From positions 1 to 23,128 of the IMG/VR virus record IMGVR_UViG_3300027906_003344: 23,128 nucleotides of DNA, one strand, 5' to 3'. The notes beneath the pieces were generated by a model, which ran no database searches, was not told the DNA's origin, and saw only the letters and a program-made list of their open reading frames with translations. Positions within the stretch are counted from its first letter, which is position 1. Every line of letters begins with the position of its first letter. Shown piece by piece: positions 14,894 through 22,033 of this stretch. The translations under genes were made by a program, and so were the position numbers. This DNA comes from a virus.

Positions 14894-16666
14894 ATGAGTA
14901 TAATTGTATCTTGTTCTCGTGGGCATAATGCCAGTACGACATTATTAGTTAATGGTGAAATTATATTTTACCTTGAGGAAGAAAGACTTTCTAGATGGAA
15001 ACGTGATGGCACTCCCTTATTGGGGTTAACAAAAGTATTTGATTATGTTGATCATATAGATCATTTAGTTATATGCCACACTCATCGTAATGGTCCTCAA
15101 AGTGATTGGACAGGTGAAGATATCTATAGAGGATATATTAGAAAGTTAAGTAGGAAAAAATTTAATTTTAAAGTAACGTGTATTGATAGAATACATCACG
15201 AAATGCATGCAAGTTGTGCATTTATAAATTCTGGATTTGATACTGCTGGTGTATTGATTGCTGATGGTGCAGGTAGTTTCTTGCAGACAACAGTAACTGA
15301 TAAAACAGTTTTTGAATTTGAATCAATATATCATGCAAGAAAACCTCTTGAAATGATTACCAAATATAAGCATTTGGGAACTGATGGATCTGTTGGGTAT
15401 GTCACAGTAGATGAAGGTCGAGAGATATTCATTTCAGAGAATCCTGGTATAGTAAAAGAGTATGAAGCTGTTACTGCGTATTGTGGTTGGTCAACTATTG
15501 ATGCTGGAAAAACTATGGGTCTTTCTCCTTATGGAAAAGAGAATCCTAATATTCCTCCGATGTTTAGAAATGGTTTAGGAAACAGAGATTTGTTTGTTCC
15601 TAATTATCCAAATGGTGCTCATATTATTGATGACAGGTATCCTATTTTACTAGAGGATTCTAATAATCATAAAGAAGATGAATGGACTCAGACTCAAAAG
15701 GATATGGCATATGCTATTCAAAGAGAATCTGAACAAGAAATGATCAAGTTAATACAGAAGACTTATGATATAACTGGTGAAACAAATATAGTTATTTCTG
15801 GTGGGTATGGTTTGAATTGTGTTGCTAACTATAAATTCAAACAAGAGTTTCCTGATTTTAATTTCTTTGTAGAACCTATTTCACATGATGGTGGTACATC
15901 TATGGGTGGTGCTTATTATGTTTATATTAATCAATACTTAAAAAAATATTCACACTTACCACAACTAAAACAACTTGATAACTTATATTATGGACCACAG
16001 TATGATCCTGATGAGTACTTAGGAGATGTTGATGATCAATTTGAAGTTACTGATGCTTCATATGATAGTGTTGCTAAGTTAATTCGTGAAGGTAATATTG
16101 TAACTATCTTCCAAGGAAGATCAGAGGGTGGTCCAAGAGCACTTGGTAATCGTTCTATATTGTTTGATCCTACTATTAAAGATGGTAAGGATATAGTTAA
16201 TAGAGTAAAACGTCGTGAGTTCTTTAGACCATTTGCTTGTTCTATTCTTGCAGAGAAAGTTCATGATTGGTTTGATCTTGCAGGAATGGAAGATGCTCCT
16301 CATATGATGTATGCTGTTAAGTGTAATGAAGGTGTTGAAGATAAGATTCCATCTGTTATTCATGTGGATGGAACTTGTAGGATTCAAACTGTTACTAAGG
16401 AACAGAATGAGCATTACTATAATTTGATTAGTGCATTTGAAAAACTTTCTGATACTCCTATTCTGTTTAATACATCATTTAATCTTGGTGGAGATCCTTT
16501 AGTAGAAACTATTGAGGATGCTATTGATACTTTAGGTAATAGTGATATTAACTATATGTATCTACCAGAGATACAAAAATTAGTTCATGTTCCTTGTAAT
16601 GATCTTAGAGAATTAATTCCACAATCTGATTATTCTCCTGATGTACAGAGATCAGAAGAGTTCTAA
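14894..16666 (+). CDS. O-carbamoyltransferase (NodU/CmcH family)
   Basis: A 590-residue protein of full family length that transfers a carbamoyl group from carbamoyl phosphate, through carbamoyl-AMP, to a hydroxyl, usually on a sugar. The N-terminal Kae1/TsaD-like domain shows SRGHNAS (7-13), EEERLSRWKRD (28-38), the iron-binding-type HHEMHA (about 100-105), GKTMGLSPYGK, ISGGYGLNCVAN, and SHDGGTSMGGAYY (about 329-341). The C-terminal YrdC-like domain shows GRSEGGPRALGNRSIL (about 407-422) and FRPFACSILAE. All the main motifs appear intact. TTGAGG at 14881-14886 is the ribosome site. Its stop overlaps the next ATG by one base (TAATG). The substrate is probably the heptose-containing glycan made by the adjacent enzymes. 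Confidence 0.88.
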   Translation: MSIIVSCSRGHNASTTLLVNGEIIFYLEEERLSRWKRDGTPLLGLTKVFDYVDHIDHLVICHTHRNGPQSDWTGEDIYRGYIRKLSRKKFNFKVTCIDRIHHEMHASCAFINSGFDTAGVLIADGAGSFLQTTVTDKTVFEFESIYHARKPLEMITKYKHLGTDGSVGYVTVDEGREIFISENPGIVKEYEAVTAYCGWSTIDAGKTMGLSPYGKENPNIPPMFRNGLGNRDLFVPNYPNGAHIIDDRYPILLEDSNNHKEDEWTQTQKDMAYAIQRESEQEMIKLIQKTYDITGETNIVISGGYGLNCVANYKFKQEFPDFNFFVEPISHDGGTSMGGAYYVYINQYLKKYSHLPQLKQLDNLYYGPQYDPDEYLGDVDDQFEVTDASYDSVAKLIREGNIVTIFQGRSEGGPRALGNRSILFDPTIKDGKDIVNRVKRREFFRPFACSILAEKVHDWFDLAGMEDAPHMMYAVKCNEGVEDKIPSVIHVDGTCRIQTVTKEQNEHYYNLISAFEKLSDTPILFNTSFNLGGDPLVETIEDAIDTLGNSDINYMYLPEIQKLVHVPCNDLRELIPQSDYSPDVQRSEEF

Positions 16667-17085
16667 TGGTAGAGACTGATATTGTTTGGTGCAACGGCAC
16701 ATTCGATATTCTTCATCCAGGTCACATAGAACTATTCAAGGTTGCTAGATCTCTAGGAAACAAGGTAATAGTTGCTACGGATACTGATGAGAAGATTCGT
16801 ACTGATAAAGGAGAGCATCGCCCTATAAACAATCTTAGTTTTAGGGTTGCTATGCTTGAGGCAATCAAGTATATTGATGTTGTACATACCTTTGGTAGTA
16901 GACAAGAGTTAGAAGATCTAATTGAACTATATCAACCTGATATATTATTACTTGGTGATGATTGGAGGGATGGTGATGTAGTTGGTTGGGAACACGCTAT
17001 GGAAACAAGACATCTTCCTAGAGTTGGTGGATATTCCAGCAGTAATATCATCAAAAAGATTAATGAAAGTACTGTTACTGGGTGA
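16666..17085 (+). CDS. hldC: D-glycero-beta-D-manno-heptose 1-phosphate adenylyltransferase-like protein
   Basis: A 139-residue nucleotidyltransferase. NGTFDILHPGH (10-20) carries the HxGH motif. DKGEHRPIN (47-55), PDILLLGDDW (91-100) and YSSSNIIKKI (123-132) match the C-terminal domain of bifunctional HldE better than glycerol-3-phosphate cytidylyltransferase, which has a similar size. The expected reaction joins ATP and heptose 1-phosphate to give ADP-heptose. The kinase half follows as a separate gene, in the reverse of the order found in the HldE fusion, and starts inside the last 23 bases of this gene. The start codon overlaps the previous stop. A TagD-like cytidylyltransferase activity remains possible; neighbours favour ADP-heptose. 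Confidence 0.75.
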   Translation: MVETDIVWCNGTFDILHPGHIELFKVARSLGNKVIVATDTDEKIRTDKGEHRPINNLSFRVAMLEAIKYIDVVHTFGSRQELEDLIELYQPDILLLGDDWRDGDVVGWEHAMETRHLPRVGGYSSSNIIKKINESTVTG

Positions 17086-17803
17086 TAGTTGTGAGGATGA
17101 GTATATCTATGGCAGATGTACTAGGTTAAGTCCAGAAGCACCTGTACCTATTTTAGATTATGCTAAGATACAGACCAAGTCTGGTATGGCAGGTAATGTA
17201 TGTTTAAATTTACAATCATTTGGACTTGATATTACATTCTTAACTAATTCTGAAAAGATAGTAAAGACTAGGTTTATTGATGAGAGATCAAATCAACATA
17301 TTCTTAGAGTTGATAATGAGGAGAGAGTAAAACCTTTATTAGTTCCTGTTTCTACTTCAAGTTTTGATGCTGTTGTCATATCAGATTATAATAAAGGGTA
17401 TCTATCTACAGAAAAGATATTTGAAATTGTAGAGAGTGCCTCTTGTCCTGTTTTTATTGATAGTAAAAAAACGGTACTTCCTAATAAAGAGAATTGCTTT
17501 GTTAAGATAAATGATGTAGAATATGAGAAGTTACAGCACGATTGTTATATTGATAATCTGATAGTAACGAAAGGATCTGAAGGTTGTATTTACAAACAAA
17601 CTTTATATCCAACAGAGAAAGTAAATGTATATGATGTAGTTGGTGCTGGAGATACTTTCTTAGCAGCACTTGTTTACGGGTATATAACTACTAACAACAT
17701 AGAAGAATCCCTTATGTTGGGAAATAGGGCGGCAGCAATTGCTGTTCAACAATTAGGAACTTACATTTTAACTGAGGAAGATGTCCAAAAGATACTGTAT
17801 TGA
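17063..17803 (+). CDS. hldA: PfkB-family heptose 7-phosphate kinase-like protein (compact)
   Basis: A 246-residue protein. The start at 17063 (MKVLLLGD) is chosen because it matches the first strand of the family; an upstream in-frame ATG at 16982 lies in the preceding gene. Residues 22-33 (LSPEAPVPILDY) and 41-50 (GMAGNVCLNL) match the HldE kinase domain. VISDYNKGYLS (105-115), LIVTKGSEG (166-174) and YDVVGAGDTF (190-199, with catalytic Asp197) are PfkB-family signatures. HldE kinase domains are about 315 residues; the shortfall is largely in the lid and substrate region after residue 60, where about 40 residues are missing. Expected role: phosphorylation of heptose 7-phosphate at O1. It overlaps the next gene by 23 bases. 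Confidence 0.75.
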   Translation: MKVLLLGDSCEDEYIYGRCTRLSPEAPVPILDYAKIQTKSGMAGNVCLNLQSFGLDITFLTNSEKIVKTRFIDERSNQHILRVDNEERVKPLLVPVSTSSFDAVVISDYNKGYLSTEKIFEIVESASCPVFIDSKKTVLPNKENCFVKINDVEYEKLQHDCYIDNLIVTKGSEGCIYKQTLYPTEKVNVYDVVGAGDTFLAALVYGYITTNNIEESLMLGNRAAAIAVQQLGTYILTEEDVQKILY

Positions 17804-18131
17804 TATTGATGGTACGATTTGTACACCAACTGTGGGTAGAGATTACCATAAAGCAGAACCTTGGCAGGATCGTATCTCAAAAATAAATAATTTATATGAT
17901 GAAGGTAATTATATAATATATTTTACTGCCAGAGCGATGGGTAGGTTCTCTGAGGAGGAACATCTTATTGCAGGTGCAAAGGCTTCAGCAGTTCTATTTG
18001 AATTAACTCAGAAGCAACTTGAAGAGTGGGGTGCTAAGTATCATGAATTGATAATGGGTAAACCACATGCTGATTTATTCATAGATGATAAGGGAATGAA
18101 TTGTAATGATTTCTTCACTAATTACAATTAA
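17781..18131 (+). CDS. HAD-superfamily phosphatase, sugar-cluster type
   Basis: A 116-residue protein with the HAD motifs: motif I DIDGT (8-12, nucleophile Asp8 and acid/base Asp10), motif II FTAR (48-51), motif III Lys94 in GKPHADLF, and motif IV IDDK (101-104). The form without a cap domain, with PWQDRISKINNLYDEG and EEWGAKYHEL, matches small phosphatases found in capsule and lipopolysaccharide clusters. In this context it could do the job of GmhB, removing the 7-phosphate of heptose 1,7-bisphosphate, though it is shorter than GmhB and lacks visible zinc-binding cysteines. GAGG stands close to the ATG (17774-17777). The start lies inside the kinase gene and the end overlaps the cupin gene. 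Confidence 0.7.
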   Translation: MSKRYCIDIDGTICTPTVGRDYHKAEPWQDRISKINNLYDEGNYIIYFTARAMGRFSEEEHLIAGAKASAVLFELTQKQLEEWGAKYHELIMGKPHADLFIDDKGMNCNDFFTNYN

Positions 18132-18468
18132 ACATGTACCCAAGGGGTGGGGATATGAGAAATGGATTGCCAATTCTCCAGAGTATTGTGGTAAGTTATT
18201 GTATATTAATAAGACTAAGAGATGTTCTTGGCATTATCATAAATTAAAAGACGAAACATTTTATATTCAATCAGGTAGAATACATTTATTTTATGGTGAT
18301 ACAGATAGTCTTGAAGATGCAAAGACAACTATACTAGAACCTGGTGATAGGTTCCATGTGTATAGAGGATTGAGACATCAGATGGTTGCACTAGAAGATA
18401 CAGAATTATTTGAGTTCTCTACGCAACACTTTGATGATGATTCTTATAGAATCTTTAAAGGAGATTGA
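18106..18468 (+). CDS. Cupin protein, sugar-isomerase-like
   Basis: A 120-residue single-domain cupin. Motif 1 is CSWHYHKLKDETFYIQSG with metal ligands His43, His45 and Glu50. Motif 2 is EPGDRFHVYRGLRHQMV with His91. The opening VPKGWGYEKWIAN resembles mannose-6-phosphate isomerase type II and related sugar cupins. The ATG at 18106 has AAGGGA at 18090-18095 ahead of it and overlaps the phosphatase gene by 26 bases; no later in-frame start is usable. It may isomerise or epimerise a phosphosugar for the cassette; the substrate is unknown. Its 3' end overlaps the convergent hldD gene by 14 bases. Confidence 0.7.
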   Translation: MISSLITIKHVPKGWGYEKWIANSPEYCGKLLYINKTKRCSWHYHKLKDETFYIQSGRIHLFYGDTDSLEDAKTTILEPGDRFHVYRGLRHQMVALEDTELFEFSTQHFDDDSYRIFKGD

Positions 18469-19273
18469 GATATTGTGCTACGCTTACAAATTGATAGTCC
18501 CAAACCTTTTCTGCTATAGTTAGGTATTGATACTTTCCTTTTAGATGTTCTGGGAATGGAATGTATTCTATTTTTCCATTATATTTTGCTGCTATTAATT
18601 CACCAACACCTTTAAAACTAACTGGGCTACTGGTTCCTAAATCATAGATACCAGATGGTTTATCATTATTAAGAACGACTTCTACTATATCTCCAACCCA
18701 GATAAAATCTCTTAGGTACTTACCTGATCCTTCAAACAGTTTTAGTTTACCTGTTTCTTTTATCTGTTGTGTAAACTTATGTACAGGACTTGCTTGATCT
18801 CCTTTTTTATCTTCTCCTTCTCCATATACATTAAAGTATCTGAAACTTTGAATGGATGAGAACTTATCTAGGTTGTCTTGAATGTAATAATCTATCTGTA
18901 GTTTAGTGATAGCATAATAATTTAATGGAGATATTTTATTAGGAGTAGTTGCGAATAAACTCTTTCTAGTATTACCATATACTGATGCAGATGAAGCAAA
19001 CTTAACGTCTATTTGATGCTCTATTGCCTTCTCAAACAACTCTATAGTGAACCAAACGTTCATCCTATGGAGTTTATCTATATCTGTTTCTGTCGTGTCT
19101 GAGATCGCTCCCTGGTGTATTATAAGAGATACTTTATCCCATTCTTTAAAGTATGCTATCCAATCCCAACAATCAGATTCATTAACTGTGACGATCTCCT
19201 CATCAGAATGTTCTATTAGATACTTAAGAAAGTTCTGACCTATGAATCCTTTTGATCCTGTTAGTATAATCAT
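18455..19273 (-). CDS. hldD: ADP-L-glycero-D-manno-heptose 6-epimerase (HldD-type)
   Basis: A 272-residue short-chain dehydrogenase-type epimerase. TGSKGFIG (5-12) is the NAD(P) glycine motif. IIHQGAISDTTETD (51-64) is close to the hallmark HQGACSDTTE segment of HldD. FASSASVYG (92-100) and Y120-x3-K124 give the catalytic set, and RYFNVYGEGEDKKG (145-158), LFEGSGKYLRDF (179-190) and WVGDI follow in the usual order. E. coli HldD has 310 residues, so this copy is somewhat short. It converts the D,D- to the L,D-form of ADP-heptose. It is the only minus-strand gene found and is convergent with the sugar operon. No Shine-Dalgarno is visible, and the plus-strand late promoter motif directly abuts its start codon. 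Confidence 0.85.
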   Translation of the reverse strand: MIILTGSKGFIGQNFLKYLIEHSDEEIVTVNESDCWDWIAYFKEWDKVSLIIHQGAISDTTETDIDKLHRMNVWFTIELFEKAIEHQIDVKFASSASVYGNTRKSLFATTPNKISPLNYYAITKLQIDYYIQDNLDKFSSIQSFRYFNVYGEGEDKKGDQASPVHKFTQQIKETGKLKLFEGSGKYLRDFIWVGDIVEVVLNNDKPSGIYDLGTSSPVSFKGVGELIAAKYNGKIEYIPFPEHLKGKYQYLTIAEKVWDYQFVSVAQYLNLL

Positions 19274-19281
19274 TATAAATA
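19274..19281 (+). promoter_or_regulatory. Late promoter (perfect TATAAATA)
   Basis: An exact TATAAATA lies directly next to the hldD start codon on the other strand and 27 bases before the ATG at 19308. It would restart late transcription after the sugar cassette. Confidence 0.7.
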
Positions 19282-19307
19282 TTTAAAATTGTATTCGGTT
19301 GAGATAG

Positions 19308-20801
19308 ATGGCGTTTGGTCTATTAAGTTCTATTATACCAGGAACAGGTCCAGTTGTCGACCTTTACGAAGGACCTGCTAACAAATTAACAGTTGGTAAA
19401 ATTACTATTGGTAGTAAGAATTATAACCCATCCAGAATTCAAATTGGTTATAGAGACGGTGATCAAATAAGATACTTTGAGTATAACAGATATATTAAGT
19501 ATGGTGAGGTAATAGAGACTGAAAATCTTTATATAGGTGCAGGGCAGAAGTTGGTTGTAAGATCAACAGAAACTGATGTTAACTTCTTGTTCTATGGACA
19601 AACTTCTAATGATATTATAAACCCTATAAGATCTGGAGTTCTTCAACATACATTATCTACAGGTGCAACAAAGCAAGCATTATATACTGCTCCTGCTGGA
19701 TCTGAATCTAAAGTAACAGTATCTATTTGTAATTTAGGACCAGATCCTGCAACTGTAAAACTTGGTCTTTCTGATGGTGGATTAGAGAATTTTGACAGTA
19801 CTGAATATTTAGACTTTGGTTTTAATATTGGACCAGGACAAACATATACTAGACCTGATATTAAATTGGGTGCAGGTCAATCTTTAGTTGGATTTTCAAA
19901 TCCTGGATCAAAAGTAACATTCCTTTGTCATGGTAAGTTATTTTATGAGGTAAGTGGATTACCTACAAGTGATGATTTTGTCGTCCTTGGTAACTCTAGA
20001 TTTGATGGTAATGTTGGAGTTGGAAGATCCGCTACCACTAAGTTTGATGTATTAGGTGATGCAATAATCACAGGTAACACTAAGATTAAGAGTGTAAATT
20101 ATAATGAGGATATTGATAATGTTAGAAATATAAGATCGATAGGAATATCTACCTTTACTGGTGCTCTTAATATAGATGGAGATCTAAGAATAAATACAAA
20201 CTCTCAATTGAGAGTAAGATCAAATGATATTGTCTTAGGTTTTTCAACTGATACACTCTTTACTGCAACTGCGGGTGCTGGATCATCAATAATTCATAAT
20301 GTTAGTCCTATTACTGATATAATAGAGGGAATACCTGTTACTTTAACATTTCCATCTGGTCTAAACATACCTGCAGGGACTACAATAGTATCCATAGCCT
20401 CATCAACCGTATATCTATCAAATGTTATAGGTGGTAGTGGTACTTATGATGATGCACAATTCTTAATTGGTGATCCAACCGATGAAATGGCAAACAATGG
20501 TGGTATAGTAATTAAAGGAACCACTGATAAATCTATTCTATGGCAAACAACTACTGGTGATTTTAATTTCAGTCATGGTGCTACATTCCATACTGGAAAA
20601 ATACATTTAGTAGATTCAGAATCTAAGATTACTATAGGATCTACCGATGTTATCACTAAAAATCAAGTTTTAGGAAAGACTATTACAAATGAGATAGTTA
20701 CTGCTAATGATAGTGAACTTTATATTCCTACAGCAAGAGCAGTTACGGTAAGATCTAGGAAAATGTCTTCGGAACAGTATTTCCTAACAAGTTCTTGGTA
20801 G
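19308..20801 (+). CDS. Virion structural protein, fibre-like, with duplicated beta domain
   Basis: A 497-residue protein. Residues about 13-98 and 111-209 are two copies of a beta domain also seen alone in the 106-residue protein at 10463 (compare IGAGQKLVVRSTETDVNFLFYG with LGAGQSLVGFSNPGSKVTFLCHG). From about 225, segments such as RFDGNVGVGRSATTKFDVLG, GDAIITGNTKIKS and GALNIDGDLRINTNSQL form the repeated strand pattern of phage fibre shafts. A globular part and a C-terminal segment (NSELYIPTARAVTVRSR-like) follow. TTGAGAT ahead of the ATG is a weak ribosome site. Read from the TATAAATA at 19274. No enzymatic motif. Likely part of a tail fibre or its attachment. Confidence 0.65.
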   Translation: MAFGLLSSIIPGTGPVVDLYEGPANKLTVGKITIGSKNYNPSRIQIGYRDGDQIRYFEYNRYIKYGEVIETENLYIGAGQKLVVRSTETDVNFLFYGQTSNDIINPIRSGVLQHTLSTGATKQALYTAPAGSESKVTVSICNLGPDPATVKLGLSDGGLENFDSTEYLDFGFNIGPGQTYTRPDIKLGAGQSLVGFSNPGSKVTFLCHGKLFYEVSGLPTSDDFVVLGNSRFDGNVGVGRSATTKFDVLGDAIITGNTKIKSVNYNEDIDNVRNIRSIGISTFTGALNIDGDLRINTNSQLRVRSNDIVLGFSTDTLFTATAGAGSSIIHNVSPITDIIEGIPVTLTFPSGLNIPAGTTIVSIASSTVYLSNVIGGSGTYDDAQFLIGDPTDEMANNGGIVIKGTTDKSILWQTTTGDFNFSHGATFHTGKIHLVDSESKITIGSTDVITKNQVLGKTITNEIVTANDSELYIPTARAVTVRSRKMSSEQYFLTSSW

Positions 20802-20805
20802 AACG

Positions 20806-20814
20806 TGTTATAAT
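20806..20814 (+). promoter_or_regulatory. Extended -10 promoter ahead of glutaredoxin
   Basis: TGT followed by TATAAT (20809-20814) forms a perfect extended -10 element 35 bases before the glutaredoxin ATG at 20850. No convincing -35 box is seen. A CTAAATAA at 20820-20827 is a weaker late-like motif in the same gap. Confidence 0.5.
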
Positions 20815-20849
20815 AGATACTAAATAATTTTTTAAAATAATATCGAGAA

Positions 20850-21098
20850 ATGAACTTTACGATTTATAGTAGAGAAGGTTGCCCATATTGTGAGAAAGTA
20901 AAAGAAGTAATGCAGTTGACAAAACTAGAACATGTTGTGTATAATCTAGAGAATGATTTTACACGAGAAGATTTCTATGCTGAGTTTGGTCAAGGATCAA
21001 CATTTCCTCAAGTAGTCTGCGATGACACAGGAGAAAGGCAAAAAGTCGGGGGTTGTACAGAAACTGTTCAATTTCTTAGGGAAAAGAAAATCGTTTAA
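20850..21098 (+). CDS. Glutaredoxin
   Basis: An 82-residue glutaredoxin. The active site CPYC is at residues 11-14 after YSREG. TFPQV (51-55) supplies the cis-proline (Pro53), and VGGCTE (67-72) is the glutathione-binding GG motif. Length and motifs are complete. Phage glutaredoxins usually supply electrons to ribonucleotide reductase; no reductase gene lies in the window. It could also affect thiol status of the cysteine-rich virion proteins, but that is speculation. The gene has its own extended -10 promoter and only a weak GAGAA ribosome site. The next reading frame begins inside its last 77 bases. Confidence 0.9.
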   Translation: MNFTIYSREGCPYCEKVKEVMQLTKLEHVVYNLENDFTREDFYAEFGQGSTFPQVVCDDTGERQKVGGCTETVQFLREKKIV

Positions 21099-21438
21099 AA
21101 AACCTATAAATAAACCAGATTATGATATTGATCGTGGTTTTGAATTCATTCTAACGGGAGGTAAAAAGAAAACCAATCCATTACATATCACTACACTCAC
21201 TATAGGAGGCAGACAGATGTTAGCAATAAGTTTAGTTTTTGGTTCTTTACTAACAATAATGTTTCTAATAGTAGGAGCAATAGGTGGATGGGTTGCCAGA
21301 GAGTATTTTATGAACTATCATGACGTTAAAGTACATCCAGAGATGTTTGATGTTAATGGTAATTTAGTTCCCGATGAAATTGTAGCATTCAGATTTGAAA
21401 ATTATGACAACACAGAAGAAGACGACAACGACGACTAG
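21022..21438 (+). CDS. Small membrane protein, single transmembrane segment
   Basis: A 138-residue protein if the ATG at 21022 is used. The N-terminal 50 residues are basic (KKSG, GKRKSFKK, GGKKK). A single hydrophobic segment at about 66-91 (MLAISLVFGSLLTIMFLIV and onward) is likely to span the membrane. The C-terminal part is acidic (ENYDNTEEDDNDD). The basic side before the helix suggests N-in topology. The first 26 codons overlap the glutaredoxin gene, an unusually long overlap, but no later ATG, GTG or TTG start exists before the hydrophobic segment. No Shine-Dalgarno is seen at 21022. PDYDIDRGFEFILTG (32-46) looks conserved-type, but I do not recognise a function. Confidence 0.6.
   Translation: MTQEKGKKSGVVQKLFNFLGKRKSFKKPINKPDYDIDRGFEFILTGGKKKTNPLHITTLTIGGRQMLAISLVFGSLLTIMFLIVGAIGGWVAREYFMNYHDVKVHPEMFDVNGNLVPDEIVAFRFENYDNTEEDDNDD
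21105..21112 (+). promoter_or_regulatory. Possible intragenic late promoter (TATAAATA)
   Basis: A perfect TATAAATA lies 7 bases after the glutaredoxin stop but inside the membrane-protein reading frame as annotated. It may be a real promoter for the genes from 21404 onward, or chance in AT-rich DNA. Confidence 0.35.
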
Positions 21439-22033
21439 AAAGAAGTCAACAACTAAAAAGGTTACTGCAACAAAAAAACCTAGAACAGTTGCACAGAAGG
21501 TTCCTGATCTACCTAATAATCCCTTTGCATATGAGGTTCTTGGTGCTGCTTCTAAGATGAGAAGTAATGCAAAGAAAGTAGAAGTTCTCCAGAGATATGG
21601 TGATCCTTCTTTAAAGGCAGTTCTTATATGGAATTTTGATGAAACTATTGAAACTCTTTTACCACCAGGCGATGTTCCTTACGGTAGTAATAAAGAGGAT
21701 GCATTAACATCAGGATCGTTATCTGATAAGATTAGTGATGCAGTTGATAAGATGGGCGAACTTAGATCTTCGTCTCTTGGATCACAAGATCAAGGGCAGA
21801 CTACTATTCGTAGAGAATATAAGAAGTTTTATAATTTCTTGAAGGGTGGTAATCCTGGTATGAATGGACTTCGTAGAGAGTCTATGTTTATTGATATGCT
21901 TCAGGGATTACATCCACTTGAGGCAGAGATACTTTGTCTTATTAAGGATAGTAGATTAACTGAGAAGTATAAGATCACAAAGGAAAATGTATCTGAAGCT
22001 TATCCTGATATTACATGGGGAGGAAGAGGATGA
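21404..22033 (+). CDS. Conserved T4-like phage protein (DUF6433-like)
   Basis: A 209-residue protein. ATG 21404 is preferred over an in-frame TTG at 21395. Residues 1-30 are a Thr/Lys-rich basic tail. From about 38, NPFAYEVLGAASKMRSNAKK, VEVLQRYGDPSLKAVLIWNFDE and LLPPGDVPYG follow the layout I associate with the DUF6433 family, which is widespread in T4-like phages and has no known function; this family name is recalled and was not searched. The C-terminal half is helical (REYKKFYNFLKGGNPGMNG, MLQGLHPLEAEILCLIKD). The start overlaps the membrane-protein gene by 35 bases, and the TGA stop overlaps the next ATG. A nucleic-acid or replication-related role is possible but unproven. Confidence 0.65.
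   Translation: MTTQKKTTTTTRKKSTTKKVTATKKPRTVAQKVPDLPNNPFAYEVLGAASKMRSNAKKVEVLQRYGDPSLKAVLIWNFDETIETLLPPGDVPYGSNKEDALTSGSLSDKISDAVDKMGELRSSSLGSQDQGQTTIRREYKKFYNFLKGGNPGMNGLRRESMFIDMLQGLHPLEAEILCLIKDSRLTEKYKITKENVSEAYPDITWGGRG

Noticed and set aside
19058-19072. A 15-base match (CGTTCATCCTATGGA) between the hldD coding region and the riboswitch/peptide start at 22715-22729
   Set aside because: In hldD it encodes the conserved-type HRMN segment on the minus strand and lacks the aptamer context. One 15-base match in a 23-kb AT-rich window is not clearly above chance.
19272-19277. TATAAT on the minus strand at the hldD start as its -10 box
   Set aside because: It overlaps the start codon itself, so transcription from it would begin inside the gene. 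It is a by-product of the plus-strand late motif next to the ATG.
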